Part shown: positions 36,105 to 45,769 of the stretch, piece after piece | Position numbering within the stretch: position 1 is the first letter of the stretch | How the letters are laid out: every line of letters begins with the position of its first letter | Assembly (NCBI RefSeq): GCF_003351105.1 | Contig: NZ_NKRG01000001.1 | Span: 248,001-312,000 of the forward strand | From: Thermosipho africanus Ob7 | GTDB lineage: Bacteria; Thermotogota; Thermotogae; Thermotogales; Fervidobacteriaceae | Length of the DNA stretch: 64,000 nt | Reading direction: 5' to 3' | Program-made: the position numbers and the translations under genes | The notes under the pieces: generated by a model | Databases searched by the model: none | Told to the model about the DNA's origin: nothing | The model's input: the letters and a program-made list of their open reading frames with translations, nothing else

Positions 36105-37526
36105 ATGGTTAGATTAAGGTTTGCTCCAAGCCCTACTGGATATTTACATGTTGGTGGTGCAAGAACAGCTTTATTTAACTTTTTATACGCGAGAAAAATG
36201 AATGGTAAGTTTATTTTAAGAATTGAAGATACAGATTTGGAAAGATCTGAAAAAGAATTTGAAGAAGGTTTAATAGAATCAATGAAGTGGTTAGGTTTAA
36301 ATTGGGACGAAGGGCCAGATGTTGGTGGTGGATATGGCCCATATAGACAGAGCGAAAGACTTGATATTTACAACAAATATGCCCAAAAACTTGTAGAAGA
36401 AGGAAAAGCATACAAAGTATATGCTTACCCTGAAGAAATAGAAAAATTAAGAGAAGAGCTTCTTTCACAAGGAAAAGCTCCTCATTATACACGTGAAATG
36501 CTTGAAAGTTTTACAACTCCTGAAAGGATAAAGGAATACGAAGAGAAGGGTTTAAAACCAGCTATATATTTTCAAATGCCAAGAAAAGAATATGTTTTAA
36601 ATGACATTGTAAAGGGTCAAGTTGTATTTAAAGAAGGTACATTAGGAGACTTTGCGATTATTAGAAGCAATGGAGTTCCGATATACAACTTTGCATGTGT
36701 TATTGACGATTATCTAATGAAAATTACACATGTTATAAGAGGTGACGATCATCTTTCAAATACAGTTAAGCAACTTGCTATTTACGAAGCTTTAGGATGG
36801 AATCCACCAGAATTTGGACATGTTTCAATGATTCTTGGACCAGATGCTAAAAAATTAAGTAAAAGGCACGGTGCAACATCGGTTGAAGAGTTTAAGGAAA
36901 GAGGTTATTTACCACAAGCTGTAGTAAACTTTTTAGCACTTCTTGGATGGTCACACCCAGAAGGAAAGGAAATTATGTCTTTAGAAGAATTAATTAGTGC
37001 ATTTTCTTTGGATAGATTGGGGAAAAATCCTGCAATTTTTGATCCACAAAAATTAAAATGGATGAATGCTGAGCATTTCAGACATTTAAGTGATGAAGAA
37101 ATGCTTGAAGTTTCAAAGCCTTACTTGGAAAAGTTTGCAAGAGAAGAAGAAATAAATGAAAGAAAAGAGTGGATTATAAGACTTCTTAAAGCGATTAAGG
37201 ATAGAGTTGAAGAATTAAGTCAGATACCAGAACTAGTAGAATTTTTCTTTGTAGAACCAGAAAATAAAGTAGAATTGTCAGATGAAGTAAAGCAAGTATA
37301 TAGTGAATTAGTAAAGGAAATAGAAAACATTGAACAGTGGGATGAAAAGAATATTTATCAAGCGTTTAAAAATGCAATGAAGAAAGGAAAAGTTAAAGGA
37401 AAAGACTTTTATATGAATCTTAGGATTGTATTAACTGGAAGAGAAGAAGGTCCAGAATTAATTGATATAGTTTATCTTCTAGGAAAGGAAAATATTGTTA
37501 AAAGGATTCAAAAACAACTGGGGTGA
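36105..37526 (+). CDS. gltX: Glutamyl-tRNA synthetase
   Basis: This 473-residue class Ic synthetase has [20 protein letters not shown] with the HIGH-equivalent [14 protein letters not shown] and [11 protein letters not shown] are typical, and KKLSKRHGA is the KMSKS-equivalent. It charges tRNA-Glu and, in organisms lacking GlnRS, possibly tRNA-Gln if it is non-discriminating. Some Thermotogota carry two gltX copies, so which copy this is cannot be told. It follows an extended -10 (TGGTATAAT at 36060-36068) and TAGGAGGTG, and leads a gltX-cysS-proS run. Confidence 0.96.
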   Translation: MVRLRFAPSPTGYLHVGGARTALFNFLYARKMNGKFILRIEDTDLERSEKEFEEGLIESMKWLGLNWDEGPDVGGGYGPYRQSERLDIYNKYAQKLVEEGKAYKVYAYPEEIEKLREELLSQGKAPHYTREMLESFTTPERIKEYEEKGLKPAIYFQMPRKEYVLNDIVKGQVVFKEGTLGDFAIIRSNGVPIYNFACVIDDYLMKITHVIRGDDHLSNTVKQLAIYEALGWNPPEFGHVSMILGPDAKKLSKRHGATSVEEFKERGYLPQAVVNFLALLGWSHPEGKEIMSLEELISAFSLDRLGKNPAIFDPQKLKWMNAEHFRHLSDEEMLEVSKPYLEKFAREEEINERKEWIIRLLKAIKDRVEELSQIPELVEFFFVEPENKVELSDEVKQVYSELVKEIENIEQWDEKNIYQAFKNAMKKGKVKGKDFYMNLRIVLTGREEGPELIDIVYLLGKENIVKRIQKQLG

Positions 37527-37532
37527 TTTAGT

Positions 37533-38942
37533 ATGGCTATATATATAACAAACACTGAAACGGGAAAAAAAGAAGAGCTTAAAACAATTGAACCTGGCGT
37601 TGTAAAAATGTATGTTTGTGGACCAACTGTGTATAACTATATACATATTGGAAATGCAAGGCCTGCAGTGGTTTTTGATGCGTTCAGGCGTTTTTTAGAA
37701 TATAGAGGTTATAAGGTTATAATGGTTCAAAATTTTACTGATATTGATGATAAAATTATCAACGAAGCAAATGAATGGGGCGTTGATTTTAAAGACGTTG
37801 CAGATACATTTATTGCAGAGTACTGGAAAGACGCACAAAGTTTGGGGATACGTGCAGCAAATTTTCATCCAAGAACAACCGATTATGTTAATGAGATTGT
37901 AGAGGCTGTTGAAAAGTTGATTTCAAAAGGGTATGCATATACTGCTGAAAATGGCGATGTGTATTTTAGTGTTAAAAAATTTGAGAGGTATGGAAAACTT
38001 TCTGGTAAAAAAATTGAAGATTTAATTTCGGGTGCAAGAGTTGAAGTAAATACATTGAAAAAAGATCCTCTTGACTTTGCACTTTGGAAGGCTGTAAAAC
38101 CTGGAGAACCTAATTGGGATAGTCCATGGAGTTGTGGAAGACCAGGGTGGCATATAGAATGTTCAGTTATGTCTCAAAAGCTTTTGGGAGATACATTTGA
38201 TATTCATGCTGGTGGAGAAGATTTGATCTTTCCACATCATGAAGATGAAAAGGCACAGAGTGAAGCGCTGACTGGAAAGCCTTTTGCAAGTTATTGGATG
38301 CATAATGGAATGATAATTACTCGTGGAGATAAAATGAGTAAGTCAATAGGAAATGTATTTTTGGTCAGAGAAGCTGTTAAAAGATATGGAAAAGATGCAG
38401 TAAAGCTATTTTTACTTTCAAAGCATTATAGAACTCCTATAGAATTTTCGGATGAAATTATGATGGAAAATAAAAAAGCAGCTTTAAAGGTATTAAAAAC
38501 CCTAAATAGATTTGAAGAAAAGTATCCGTATCCAAAAGTTCCAAAGCGTGATGAATATATGAATGATATTGAGCAAAAATTTGTAGAAGCGCTTGAAGAT
38601 GATTTTAATACCCCAAAAGCAATTGCACTTATATTTGACCTTTCAAAAGAATTAAATAAAGCAATGGATGAAGGGAAAGATGATGAAGCACTAAAGAGAT
38701 ATCATCTTATTACAAGAGTTTTTGGAAGCATTCTTGGGTTATTTGAAGGTGGAGTGAAAATTTCAGAAGGTGAAAATACAAATAAAGTAATTGAAGAGAT
38801 ATTAAAGGTAAGACAGGAATTTAGAAAAGCTAAGAATTTTGAAGCTGCTGATAAAATTCGCGATGCACTGTTAAATTCCAATGTTAAGATATTAGATACT
38901 CCTGATGGTACAAAGTGGGAGATTTTGGAGGTGGAGGAATGA
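37533..38942 (+). CDS. cysS: Cysteinyl-tRNA synthetase
   Basis: This 469-residue class I synthetase shows [19 protein letters not shown] with the zinc cysteine and [17 protein letters not shown] carries a further zinc ligand, and [11 protein letters not shown] and DKMSKSIGN are present. It starts six bases after gltX. It ends overlapping proS by ATGA, indicating translational coupling of the three synthetase genes. Confidence 0.96.
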   Translation: MAIYITNTETGKKEELKTIEPGVVKMYVCGPTVYNYIHIGNARPAVVFDAFRRFLEYRGYKVIMVQNFTDIDDKIINEANEWGVDFKDVADTFIAEYWKDAQSLGIRAANFHPRTTDYVNEIVEAVEKLISKGYAYTAENGDVYFSVKKFERYGKLSGKKIEDLISGARVEVNTLKKDPLDFALWKAVKPGEPNWDSPWSCGRPGWHIECSVMSQKLLGDTFDIHAGGEDLIFPHHEDEKAQSEALTGKPFASYWMHNGMIITRGDKMSKSIGNVFLVREAVKRYGKDAVKLFLLSKHYRTPIEFSDEIMMENKKAALKVLKTLNRFEEKYPYPKVPKRDEYMNDIEQKFVEALEDDFNTPKAIALIFDLSKELNKAMDEGKDDEALKRYHLITRVFGSILGLFEGGVKISEGENTNKVIEEILKVRQEFRKAKNFEAADKIRDALLNSNVKILDTPDGTKWEILEVEE

Positions 38943-40624
38943 GATTTTCGAGGCTTTATGCACCAACACTCAGGGAAGATCCATCAGATGCAGAAATTCC
39001 AAGTCAAGCACTACTTCAAAGAGCTGGTTTTATTAGAAAGATCGCAGCAGGAGTTTACACATATCTTCCACTTGCAAGGAGAACTCTTTTGAAAATTGAG
39101 AATATAGTTAGGGAAGAAATGGATAAAATTGGTGCTCAAGAAATACTTATGCCTATAATTCAGCCTGCAGAGCTTTGGCAAAGAAGTGGACGATGGGATG
39201 ATTATGGCCCTGAAATGATGAAGTTAAAAGACAGGCACAATAGAGATTTTACGTTGGGTCCAACACATGAAGAGCTTGTTACTGAATTGATTAGAAATGA
39301 ATTGAATTCATATAAACAGCTTCCAGTTTCTTTATATCAGATAACTACGAAATTTAGGGATGAAATTAGACCTAGATTTGGTGTCTTACGTGCAAGAGAA
39401 TTTATTATGAAAGATGCATACAGTTTTCATGACTCATGGGAGTCGCTGGATGAGACTTATCAATTATTTAAAGATGCATATTCAAAAATAATGGAAAGAA
39501 TTGGATTGAGATATTCTGTAATAGAAGCGGCAACTGGAGCAATTGGTGGTAATGAATCTCATGAATTTGTTGCTTTTGCAAATACTGGAGAGAGTAATGT
39601 TTTATATTGTGATTGTGGGTATGCAGGAAGTGATGAAAGGGTACCGTATAAAGGAGATTACGAAAAAGATGATGAAGCTGAAAAGACTTTAGAAAAGGTA
39701 TATACGCCAAATGTGAGAACTGTTGAGCAAGTAGCAGAATTTTTAAACGTTCCAATTAGAAAGATAGTTAAATCTTTAGTCTTTAAGGGACGTGATGGAT
39801 TTGTTATGGCTCTTGTTCCTGGAGATAGAGAACTTAATTTTGAAAAGTTAAAGGCATACTTAGGTGATCAATCATTGCAGATGGCAGAAGCCGAAGAAAT
39901 TCTTGAAGAGTTTGGAGTTCCAATAGGATTTTTAGGGCCGGTTGGAGCAGATAAGGTTAGAATAGTTGCAGATTATGGAATTAAATATATGAAAAACTTT
40001 GTTGTGGGTGGAATGGAAAAAGATTATCACTATTTAAATGTAAATTTAGATAGGGACTTTAAGGTTAATGAATGGACTGATTTGGTAGTAGTTCAAATTG
40101 GTGATCCATGTCCTGTTTGTGGGAAACCTTTGAAAGGCGAAAAAGGTATTGAACTAGGTCATATATTCAAGCTTGGAACAAAGTATTCAGACTCAATGGA
40201 TGTAAAATATATGGATAAAGATGGTAAAATGAAGTCATTTATTATGGGATGTTACGGATGGGGAATTTCAAGAACTTTAGGTGCAATAGTTGAACAGCTC
40301 CATGATGATGATGGAATAATTTGGCCTCGTTCAGTTGCACCATATGAAGTGGACATTGTTGTAGTTGGAAAGGAAAAGGAAAAAGAATTTTCTGAAAAGT
40401 TGTACAGTTATTTATTAGATAAAGGTGTTGATGTAATTATTGACGATAGAAACGTATCGCCAGGTGTTAAGTTTAAAGATGCGGATTTAATAGGATTTCC
40501 AATAAGAATTACTGTGGGTAGGAAATTAAAAGAAGGAAAAGTAGAAATAAAAGAAAGAGGGAAAGAAGCGATATTGGTTGATGCAAATATGGAGCAAATT
40601 TTAAATGCTATAAATGAGATGTAA
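38939..40624 (+). CDS. proS: Prolyl-tRNA synthetase, bacterial type
   Basis: This 561-residue class II synthetase has [20 protein letters not shown], motif 2 [21 protein letters not shown], and the YbaK-like editing insertion (about residues 225-380). The C-terminal anticodon-binding domain includes [24 protein letters not shown] 38939 overlaps the cysS stop and follows GGAGGTGGAGG. A longer upstream frame would begin inside cysS. Confidence 0.96.
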   Translation: MRFSRLYAPTLREDPSDAEIPSQALLQRAGFIRKIAAGVYTYLPLARRTLLKIENIVREEMDKIGAQEILMPIIQPAELWQRSGRWDDYGPEMMKLKDRHNRDFTLGPTHEELVTELIRNELNSYKQLPVSLYQITTKFRDEIRPRFGVLRAREFIMKDAYSFHDSWESLDETYQLFKDAYSKIMERIGLRYSVIEAATGAIGGNESHEFVAFANTGESNVLYCDCGYAGSDERVPYKGDYEKDDEAEKTLEKVYTPNVRTVEQVAEFLNVPIRKIVKSLVFKGRDGFVMALVPGDRELNFEKLKAYLGDQSLQMAEAEEILEEFGVPIGFLGPVGADKVRIVADYGIKYMKNFVVGGMEKDYHYLNVNLDRDFKVNEWTDLVVVQIGDPCPVCGKPLKGEKGIELGHIFKLGTKYSDSMDVKYMDKDGKMKSFIMGCYGWGISRTLGAIVEQLHDDDGIIWPRSVAPYEVDIVVVGKEKEKEFSEKLYSYLLDKGVDVIIDDRNVSPGVKFKDADLIGFPIRITVGRKLKEGKVEIKERGKEAILVDANMEQILNAINEM

Positions 40625-40627
40625 ATA

Positions 40628-40656
40628 TTGACTTTTGAACAAAATTAATGTATCAT
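40628..40656 (+). promoter_or_regulatory. rpsO promoter
   Basis: TTGACT (40628-40633) and TATCAT (40651-40656) are 17 bases apart. Transcription should start near 40663, giving a leader of about 70 bases. Confidence 0.75.
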
Positions 40657-40662
40657 ATATTT

Positions 40663-40710
40663 GACCCCTACTCGGTAGGTGGATTAGTCCCCTACTTGGT
40701 AGTGGGAATA
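40663..40710 (+). promoter_or_regulatory. Tandem-hairpin rpsO leader, candidate S15 autoregulatory RNA
   Basis: Two similar hairpins lie in the leader. The first is CCTAC-TCG-GTAGG (40667-40679). The second is TCCCCTAC-TTG-GTAGTGGGA (40688-40707) with one bulged base. S15 represses its own mRNA in several bacterial groups by binding leader structures that differ between phyla. The duplicated CCTAC/GTAG tips are seen directly; the regulatory role is inferred. Confidence 0.55.
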
Positions 40711-40730
40711 AAGTATGGAGGTGCAAAGAT

Positions 40731-40985
40731 ATGAACAAAGAGGAAATCATTAAGGAATTTCAAATTCACGAGGGTGATACTGGAAGTACAGAAGTACAAA
40801 TTGCTCTTTTAACTGCAAGAATTAAACACTTAACAGAGCACTTGAAAAAACATCCAAAAGATTATCACTCAAGAAGAGGACTTATGAAACTTGTCGGAAG
40901 AAGAAGAAAAATTTTGAAATATTTAAGAAACAAGGATCCAGAATCATACAAGAATGTAATTCAAAAATTAGGATTAAGAAAATAA
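40731..40985 (+). CDS. rpsO: Ribosomal protein S15
   Basis: This is the 84-residue small-subunit protein binding the 16S central domain. It has [22 protein letters not shown] (split at 10-31), [19 protein letters not shown] and [10 protein letters not shown] as in all bacterial S15. Length is about four residues short of the usual 88-89. The ATG follows GGAGGTG. It is transcribed alone and ends in a strong terminator. Confidence 0.97.
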   Translation: MNKEEIIKEFQIHEGDTGSTEVQIALLTARIKHLTEHLKKHPKDYHSRRGLMKLVGRRRKILKYLRNKDPESYKNVIQKLGLRK

Positions 40986-40991
40986 TCGAAA

Positions 40992-41026
40992 AATGGGGAG
41001 GTGAAATTACCTCCCCAATTTTTTAG
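40992..41026 (+). terminator. rpsO terminator
   Basis: The arms TGGGGAGGT and ACCTCCCCA enclose a six-base loop and are followed by ATTTTTT. It ends just before the queA ribosome binding site. Confidence 0.85.
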
Positions 41027-41040
41027 AAGGAGGAAGATAG

Positions 41041-42048
41041 ATGAAGCTTAGCGATTTTGATTATTACTTGCCAGAGGAGTTGATTGCTCAAACTCCTGCA
41101 GAACCGAGAGATTCTTCTAGATTGATGGTGTTAAATAGAAAAGAAAAAACAATTGAGCATAGAATTTTTAGAGATATTGTTGAGTATTTAAAGCCTGGAG
41201 ATTTGCTAGTTAGAAATATTACAAAAGTAATTCCTGCAAGGCTATATGGTGTAAAAGAAACGGGAGCCAGAGTTGAAATTTTACTTTTAGAGAAAATAAG
41301 TGAAGGTGTTTGGGAGGCGTTGGTAAAACCGGGCAGTAAAGTTAAAAAGGGAACCAAAATTATTTTATCTGAAGGCGTTGAAGTAATATGTAAAGATTAT
41401 TCACAGCAAGGAGCAAGAATCTTAGAGTTTAATTGCAGTGATGATAAATTATTTGAACTTGGAAATGCACCACTACCACCATATATAAAGAATCAGAAAG
41501 TTCCGTTTGAAAGATATCAAACAGTATATTCAAAAGAAACTGGGTCGGTTGCAGCACCTACAGCTGGGCTTCATTTTACAGAAGAACTTCTTGAAAGGTT
41601 AAGGAATAAAGGTTTGGAATTTGCAGACTTAATCTTACATGTTGGACTTGGGACTTTTAGACCAGTAAAGGTTGAAGATATAAGAGAGCATAAAATGCAT
41701 TCAGAAAGGTACTATGTGCCAGCTGAAACGGTTAAAAAGATAAGAGAAACAAGGAAGAATAAAGGAAGAATAATAGCAGTTGGGACAACCAGTGTAAGAA
41801 CTCTTGAGACAATTGCAAGACTTCCTAATCAAGAAAGCTACCATGGAAAAACTGATATATTTATTTATCCACCTTTTGAATTTAAATTGACAGATGCAAT
41901 AATCACGAATTTTCATCTTCCAAAATCTACACTTTTAATGCTTGTTGCTGCTTTTGCAGGAAAAGATTTTATTCTAGAAGCTTATAATACCGCGGTAAAG
42001 ATGAAGTATAGATTTTTCTCGTTAGGTGATGCATGTTTTATTTACTAA
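41041..42048 (+). CDS. queA: QueA, S-adenosylmethionine:tRNA ribosyltransferase-isomerase
   Basis: This 335-residue enzyme makes epoxyqueuosine in tRNA from preQ1-modified bases. Motifs are FDYYLPEELIAQTPAEPRDSSRLMVL (split at residues 5-30), LVRNITKVIPARLYG, VAAPTAGLHFT, HVGLGTFRPV and AVGTTSVRTLE. TNFHLPKSTLLMLVAAFAG near the end is also typical. The ATG follows AGAAGGAGG. It lies downstream of rpsO behind a terminator, with no clear promoter of its own seen. Confidence 0.96.
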   Translation: MKLSDFDYYLPEELIAQTPAEPRDSSRLMVLNRKEKTIEHRIFRDIVEYLKPGDLLVRNITKVIPARLYGVKETGARVEILLLEKISEGVWEALVKPGSKVKKGTKIILSEGVEVICKDYSQQGARILEFNCSDDKLFELGNAPLPPYIKNQKVPFERYQTVYSKETGSVAAPTAGLHFTEELLERLRNKGLEFADLILHVGLGTFRPVKVEDIREHKMHSERYYVPAETVKKIRETRKNKGRIIAVGTTSVRTLETIARLPNQESYHGKTDIFIYPPFEFKLTDAIITNFHLPKSTLLMLVAAFAGKDFILEAYNTAVKMKYRFFSLGDACFIY

Positions 42049-42066
42049 AATGTAAAAGTATTTAAA

Positions 42067-42083
42067 AATTCGCAATGCGAATT
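42067..42083. repeat. Perfect 17-base inverted repeat AATTCGCA-A-TGCGAATT
   Basis: This 8-1-8 dyad lies 19 bases after the queA stop and about 65 bases before the -10 of the next gene. It lacks a T-tract on either strand, so it is a poor terminator. It could be an operator. Confidence 0.5.
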
Positions 42084-42127
42084 GTAACTTTAGTAAGACT
42101 ATTTAAAAGAAAAATAAATATAATTTA

Positions 42128-42136
42128 TGTTATAAT
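42128..42136 (+). promoter_or_regulatory. Extended -10 promoter of the recombinase-like gene
   Basis: TGT followed by TATAAT at 42131-42136 forms an extended -10. No good -35 box is visible. The start codon lies about 45 bases downstream. Confidence 0.5.
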
Positions 42137-42180
42137 CAAAATACGAATAAATTTCTTAATTTTTCGGAGGTGGATATAGA

Positions 42181-43272
42181 GTGAATATAAACTCAGATTT
42201 AGAAAGATTTATAGAATATATAAACACTCAAAATATATCAGAGAGTACCAAGAAAAATTATGTTAATATGGTTGATTCGTTTTTAAAATTTGTAGAAGGT
42301 AATGTAACGAGCGAAAACGTTAGAAAATGGCTTTCAAAAATAAAAGAAAATTACAAGTCAACAGCGTGGAGACAATATTTTGTTCCTTTGAGAGCTTTTT
42401 TACAAAGATTTTATCCACTAATTTATTCAGAAGTAGTAGAAGATTTAAAAGTTCCTTATAAAAAGGCAGATTACGAAATGATAAATTACTTAGATTTTTG
42501 GAAATTATATGAAGAAGCGGAAAAAATGGCAAAACACGGCAACGAAAAGTATGTGCTTTTAGTTGGGCTTGCCGGTATTTTAGGGTTGAAATCTGGAGAC
42601 ATTGTAAAGCTTAAAGGAACAGATATAAGAGGAAACTATTTGTATGTCTCAGATGAAAATTATGAAGTAGAAATTGTGCCACCGATTGATAAGTGGTTGA
42701 AAAAATACGAAGGAAAGGATGAATATTTAATTTCGACAGGAGATGGAGAAGCAGTAAAACCTTCTTACCTTGCTTTAATGCTAAGGGGACTTCAAAAAAA
42801 GGTTGATATAAGTCTGAAAAGACCATTGTCGGTTGAAATATTAAGAAATGTTGCTGTTGCAAGGCAAGTTATTGCACAACCTTCACTACCGTATGTTATG
42901 GACTTATTTAAATATAGCTCAACAAAAACAATAGAAGATATTGCAAGATATATAACCGAGAGTGGAGATTTGAGAACAATTTTATCAATAGAAGTTGTTG
43001 ATGAAATGGAACCTGTTTTGGAATTTTTTAATAAATTATCAATTCCTGTTAGAAAGATAGAAAATGCATATATTGTATCAAGAACAGCTTATATTAAAAG
43101 AGGAGATAAATTTTCAAGGTTAAATACATTGTTTGTAGTAAGAAATCTTGATGGATGGCAAGAATATATTGAAAAGTTGGGGTATGAAGTGAAAAGAAAA
43201 CCAAACGATAACTTCTTTATTTTCTTGGCTGGAAAGTTAAGAGTAGCATTTTTAGAGCTAAATGATATATAA
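42181..43272 (+). CDS. Degenerate tyrosine-recombinase-like (Xer-like) protein
   Basis: This 363-residue protein opens with a SAM-like DNA-binding domain of integrase type (residues 5-95, SESTKKNYVNMVDSFLKFVE). A catalytic-like domain follows. GILGLKSGDIVKL matches the GLRxxEllxL motif but has K137 where the first catalytic arginine belongs. The HxLRH box reads E219-I-L-R222-N, keeping only the second arginine. The GH pair is K244-Y245, and a tyrosine (Y257, ARYI) occurs near the nucleophile position. A further 100-residue domain of unknown type ends the protein. It is unlikely to recombine DNA by the usual chemistry. The GTG start follows GGAGGTGG. Confidence 0.65.
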   Translation: MNINSDLERFIEYINTQNISESTKKNYVNMVDSFLKFVEGNVTSENVRKWLSKIKENYKSTAWRQYFVPLRAFLQRFYPLIYSEVVEDLKVPYKKADYEMINYLDFWKLYEEAEKMAKHGNEKYVLLVGLAGILGLKSGDIVKLKGTDIRGNYLYVSDENYEVEIVPPIDKWLKKYEGKDEYLISTGDGEAVKPSYLALMLRGLQKKVDISLKRPLSVEILRNVAVARQVIAQPSLPYVMDLFKYSSTKTIEDIARYITESGDLRTILSIEVVDEMEPVLEFFNKLSIPVRKIENAYIVSRTAYIKRGDKFSRLNTLFVVRNLDGWQEYIEKLGYEVKRKPNDNFFIFLAGKLRVAFLELNDI

Positions 43273-43273
43273 A

Positions 43274-43312
43274 ATAAAAAATGCCTGATCATATGGTCAG
43301 GCATTTTTTATA
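43274..43312. terminator. Bidirectional terminator
   Basis: The arms AAAAATGCCTGA and TCAGGCATTTTT enclose an eight-base loop. It lies between the convergent recombinase-like and racemase genes, overlapping the end of the latter. Confidence 0.85.
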
Positions 43313-44373
43313 TACTCTTTTTTAACAAAAGGACTAGTAAACGCCCTAAGTGCTGCACCATAGGAAAGATGAAATTTTAAGGTGTCTCCAATAGAATATT
43401 TTTTATTAGAATCTGTGTAATCTATTATTGTATGGTCACTTGATGCGTGAAGTACTTTTAATTTTTCATCGAATGGTTTGAGGCCCGAAGAATCAATATC
43501 TTGCTCACCAATTGCTAATATTATTCTATTTCTCCATCCAAAATCTTCAAAATGCGGAATTCTGCCCATAGAATCTCTTCCGATTTTTCCCACAGGAACA
43601 GATGGTTTATAATCAACTTCAATTACTTCAGCTTCTAAAATTATTGTATCTTGTGAAAGGTATGGAATATCTCTGTTTCCAGTTGCATCGGTACCTAGTA
43701 ATATCCCTTCACCTATTCTAAATTGATTTATTTTAGAAGGTAGTTCATTGTTTTCTATAAGTGATAAAGTTACGGTGCTCCCCCCAGAAATTTTAAGATT
43801 TGTGTTTAGTTTGCCGTCAAGATAATCTTTTATTTCTACGAGAATATTTAAATTTTCTTTCGTTGGTAAAACACCACCAAAGCATCCAACGTTTGTCCCA
43901 ATTCCAACAATTTTAGCCATTTTTAACTTTTTAGCTACTTTTTCTATTGTATAAGCAGCTTTTTCATACCAAATTCCTTCCCTTAAGTCTCCAACATCTA
44001 TCATGTAGATCAATTCAATATTTTTATCATATTTTTTTGCAATTTCATCAATCATATATGCAACTTTTTCTTCGGAAATTAATATTTCATCGGTTAAAAG
44101 TACTGCATCTTCCAATTCTGATGGCATAGGGATTCTTAAAAGTTGAAAAGGTCCAGGTACATTATTTTCAATCATTCTTTTAATATTTTTTAATCTTGAT
44201 TCACCTAACTTTATTACCCCGGCATCTTTAAGTGTTTTTGCAATGATTGGATCGCCTAAAGTTAGTTTAGTTACGGCAACAAGTTCAATATTAAGTTTTG
44301 AGAGTGTTTCAAGTAGTTTTTCTGCATTTTCTCTAATTTTTTTGAGGTTAACAAACAACTTAGGGAAATCCAC
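43297..44373 (-). CDS. Alanine/ornithine/lysine-type PLP racemase (fold type III)
   Basis: This 358-residue PLP enzyme has an alanine-racemase-like barrel. The cofactor lysine is K36 in LVAVTKLTLGDP. GESRLKNI, YMIDVGDLREGIW, GIGTNVGCFGG, LKISGGSTVTL and FRIGEGILLG are hallmarks of the ornithine racemase group. Thermotoga-type peptidoglycan contains D-lysine, so a lysine or ornithine racemase is plausible. No ornithine-degradation genes are adjacent. It starts with GTG after GGGAGGGGG. Confidence 0.75.
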   Translation of the reverse strand: MDFPKLFVNLKKIRENAEKLLETLSKLNIELVAVTKLTLGDPIIAKTLKDAGVIKLGESRLKNIKRMIENNVPGPFQLLRIPMPSELEDAVLLTDEILISEEKVAYMIDEIAKKYDKNIELIYMIDVGDLREGIWYEKAAYTIEKVAKKLKMAKIVGIGTNVGCFGGVLPTKENLNILVEIKDYLDGKLNTNLKISGGSTVTLSLIENNELPSKINQFRIGEGILLGTDATGNRDIPYLSQDTIILEAEVIEVDYKPSVPVGKIGRDSMGRIPHFEDFGWRNRIILAIGEQDIDSSGLKPFDEKLKVLHASSDHTIIDYTDSNKKYSIGDTLKFHLSYGAALRAFTSPFVKKEYIKNA

Positions 44374-44437
44374 TTTTCCCCCTCCCCATTCTTAAAGGTA
44401 CAACTTAATTTTAATCTAATTTTTGTTTTTTGTAAAT

Positions 44438-44463
44438 AAAAAAGGCGGAGAGAAATCCGCCTT
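44438..44463 (-). terminator. Terminator of the mrnC-tldE operon
   Basis: On the minus strand the arms AAGGCGGA and TCCGCCTT are followed by a run of T. The stop codon of tldE lies at the base of the hairpin. Confidence 0.8.
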
Positions 44464-45769
44464 ATTCACCAGCAATATCAAGTTCACTTATTAAAATACT
44501 TGGAGTTATTATTCCATAGAAGATTTTTGAGTCATTTCCAACTGCTTCAACTTTTTCAAATAGTTGTAAGAAATTTCCAGAGATGGTTATTTGCTCTATA
44601 GGATGGGATATTTCTCCATTAATTACTCTAAAGCCTCTTGCACCGAGTGAGAAATTTCCAGATATTGGATTTGCACCTGAATGCATTCCATCTACACCTA
44701 TAATTACTATTCCATCATCTAATTTTTTTAGGAGGTTTTCAAAGTCATATTCTCCACTTTCTACAAGTAAATTTATTGGTCTAATTGAACCACCAAGGGA
44801 ATTTCCAGTTGGTTCAGTGTTATCTTTTTTTGCAGTTTTTAAATCGTATAAGAAACTCTTTAATATTCCGTTTTCTATTATTGGTGTTTCTTTTGTTGGA
44901 ACCCCTTCATCGTCAAAAGGCCTATTTGAAATACTGTTTTTATAGTAAGGAACATCTTTAATATTTAAAATTGTACTTGCAATCTTTTGGTTTTGTTTTC
45001 CCTTTAATGGGGACATATTTTTTTGAACATTTTCTGCTGAAATCATGCTAATAAGAAGGCTGAGCATATCTTCAAAAGCGGTATTTTTGATTATTACTCT
45101 GTACTTACCGCTTTTAACAGATTTTGCGCCAAGTAAACTTAGTGCATTTTGACAAGCAGTTTTTCCAATTTTTTCTGGATCAAGATCAGAAAATTTAGTT
45201 CCAACTTCCATCCATAATCCAGAATGTGTTGATTCGTCTTTTGATACTGCCATTGCATAGCTATATCCACCATCTGCAGTCGTTGAAACATCAAGCCCTA
45301 AAGTATTTGAAATTTTTTTTGAAACTTTAAAATTATTGTACATTGCATAAGGGACCATAACTATTCTATCATCACATTTTGCACTGTTATAGAGCTTTTT
45401 GACAAATTCTATTTTTTCTGAAACGCTTGTTTTTTCAAAACTTCCATTGTAAAGATCCATTTCAATGTATTTGCCGGTTCCATCATAGAAAAATTCTTCA
45501 TCTTCACTATCTGTTAACTCCCAGTTTTTTAGGGCTTCTTCAAATAATTTTTCTGGATTTTCTAGTTGTTCAGTATAAACTCTTCCTATCTTTCCATCTT
45601 TTAAAATTTTTATAGAAACTGAAAATTTTGAAGCGTCTGTATATTGATCTATATCATCATTAGCATATCTTAGTGAAAATTCTGAACTTTCTGATAGATC
45701 AATCTGAGCTTCAAATCCTTTTTCTTTTGCAATAGAAAATAATTTTTCTTTAAATTCGTTGTATGTCAT
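44462..45769 (-). CDS. pmbA: TldE/PmbA, partner subunit of the TldD metalloprotease
   Basis: This 435-residue protein of the TldD/PmbA family lacks the HExxxH zinc motif present in its neighbour. It includes SLLGAKSVKSGKYRVIIKN, DVPYYKNSISNRPFDDEG-type and GNSLGGSIRPINLLVESGEY blocks, ending with GNFLQLFEKVEAVGND. TldD and TldE form a heterodimer that degrades or matures small peptides. ATG 45769 overlaps the tldD stop (ATGA), so expression is coupled; the longer frame would run into tldD. Confidence 0.92.
   Translation of the reverse strand: MTYNEFKEKLFSIAKEKGFEAQIDLSESSEFSLRYANDDIDQYTDASKFSVSIKILKDGKIGRVYTEQLENPEKLFEEALKNWELTDSEDEEFFYDGTGKYIEMDLYNGSFEKTSVSEKIEFVKKLYNSAKCDDRIVMVPYAMYNNFKVSKKISNTLGLDVSTTADGGYSYAMAVSKDESTHSGLWMEVGTKFSDLDPEKIGKTACQNALSLLGAKSVKSGKYRVIIKNTAFEDMLSLLISMISAENVQKNMSPLKGKQNQKIASTILNIKDVPYYKNSISNRPFDDEGVPTKETPIIENGILKSFLYDLKTAKKDNTEPTGNSLGGSIRPINLLVESGEYDFENLLKKLDDGIVIIGVDGMHSGANPISGNFSLGARGFRVINGEISHPIEQITISGNFLQLFEKVEAVGNDSKIFYGIITPSILISELDIAGE

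Noticed and set aside
42181-43272. Integrase of a mobile element
   Set aside because: No attachment sites, phage or transposon genes or tRNA target nearby, and the catalytic residues are missing.
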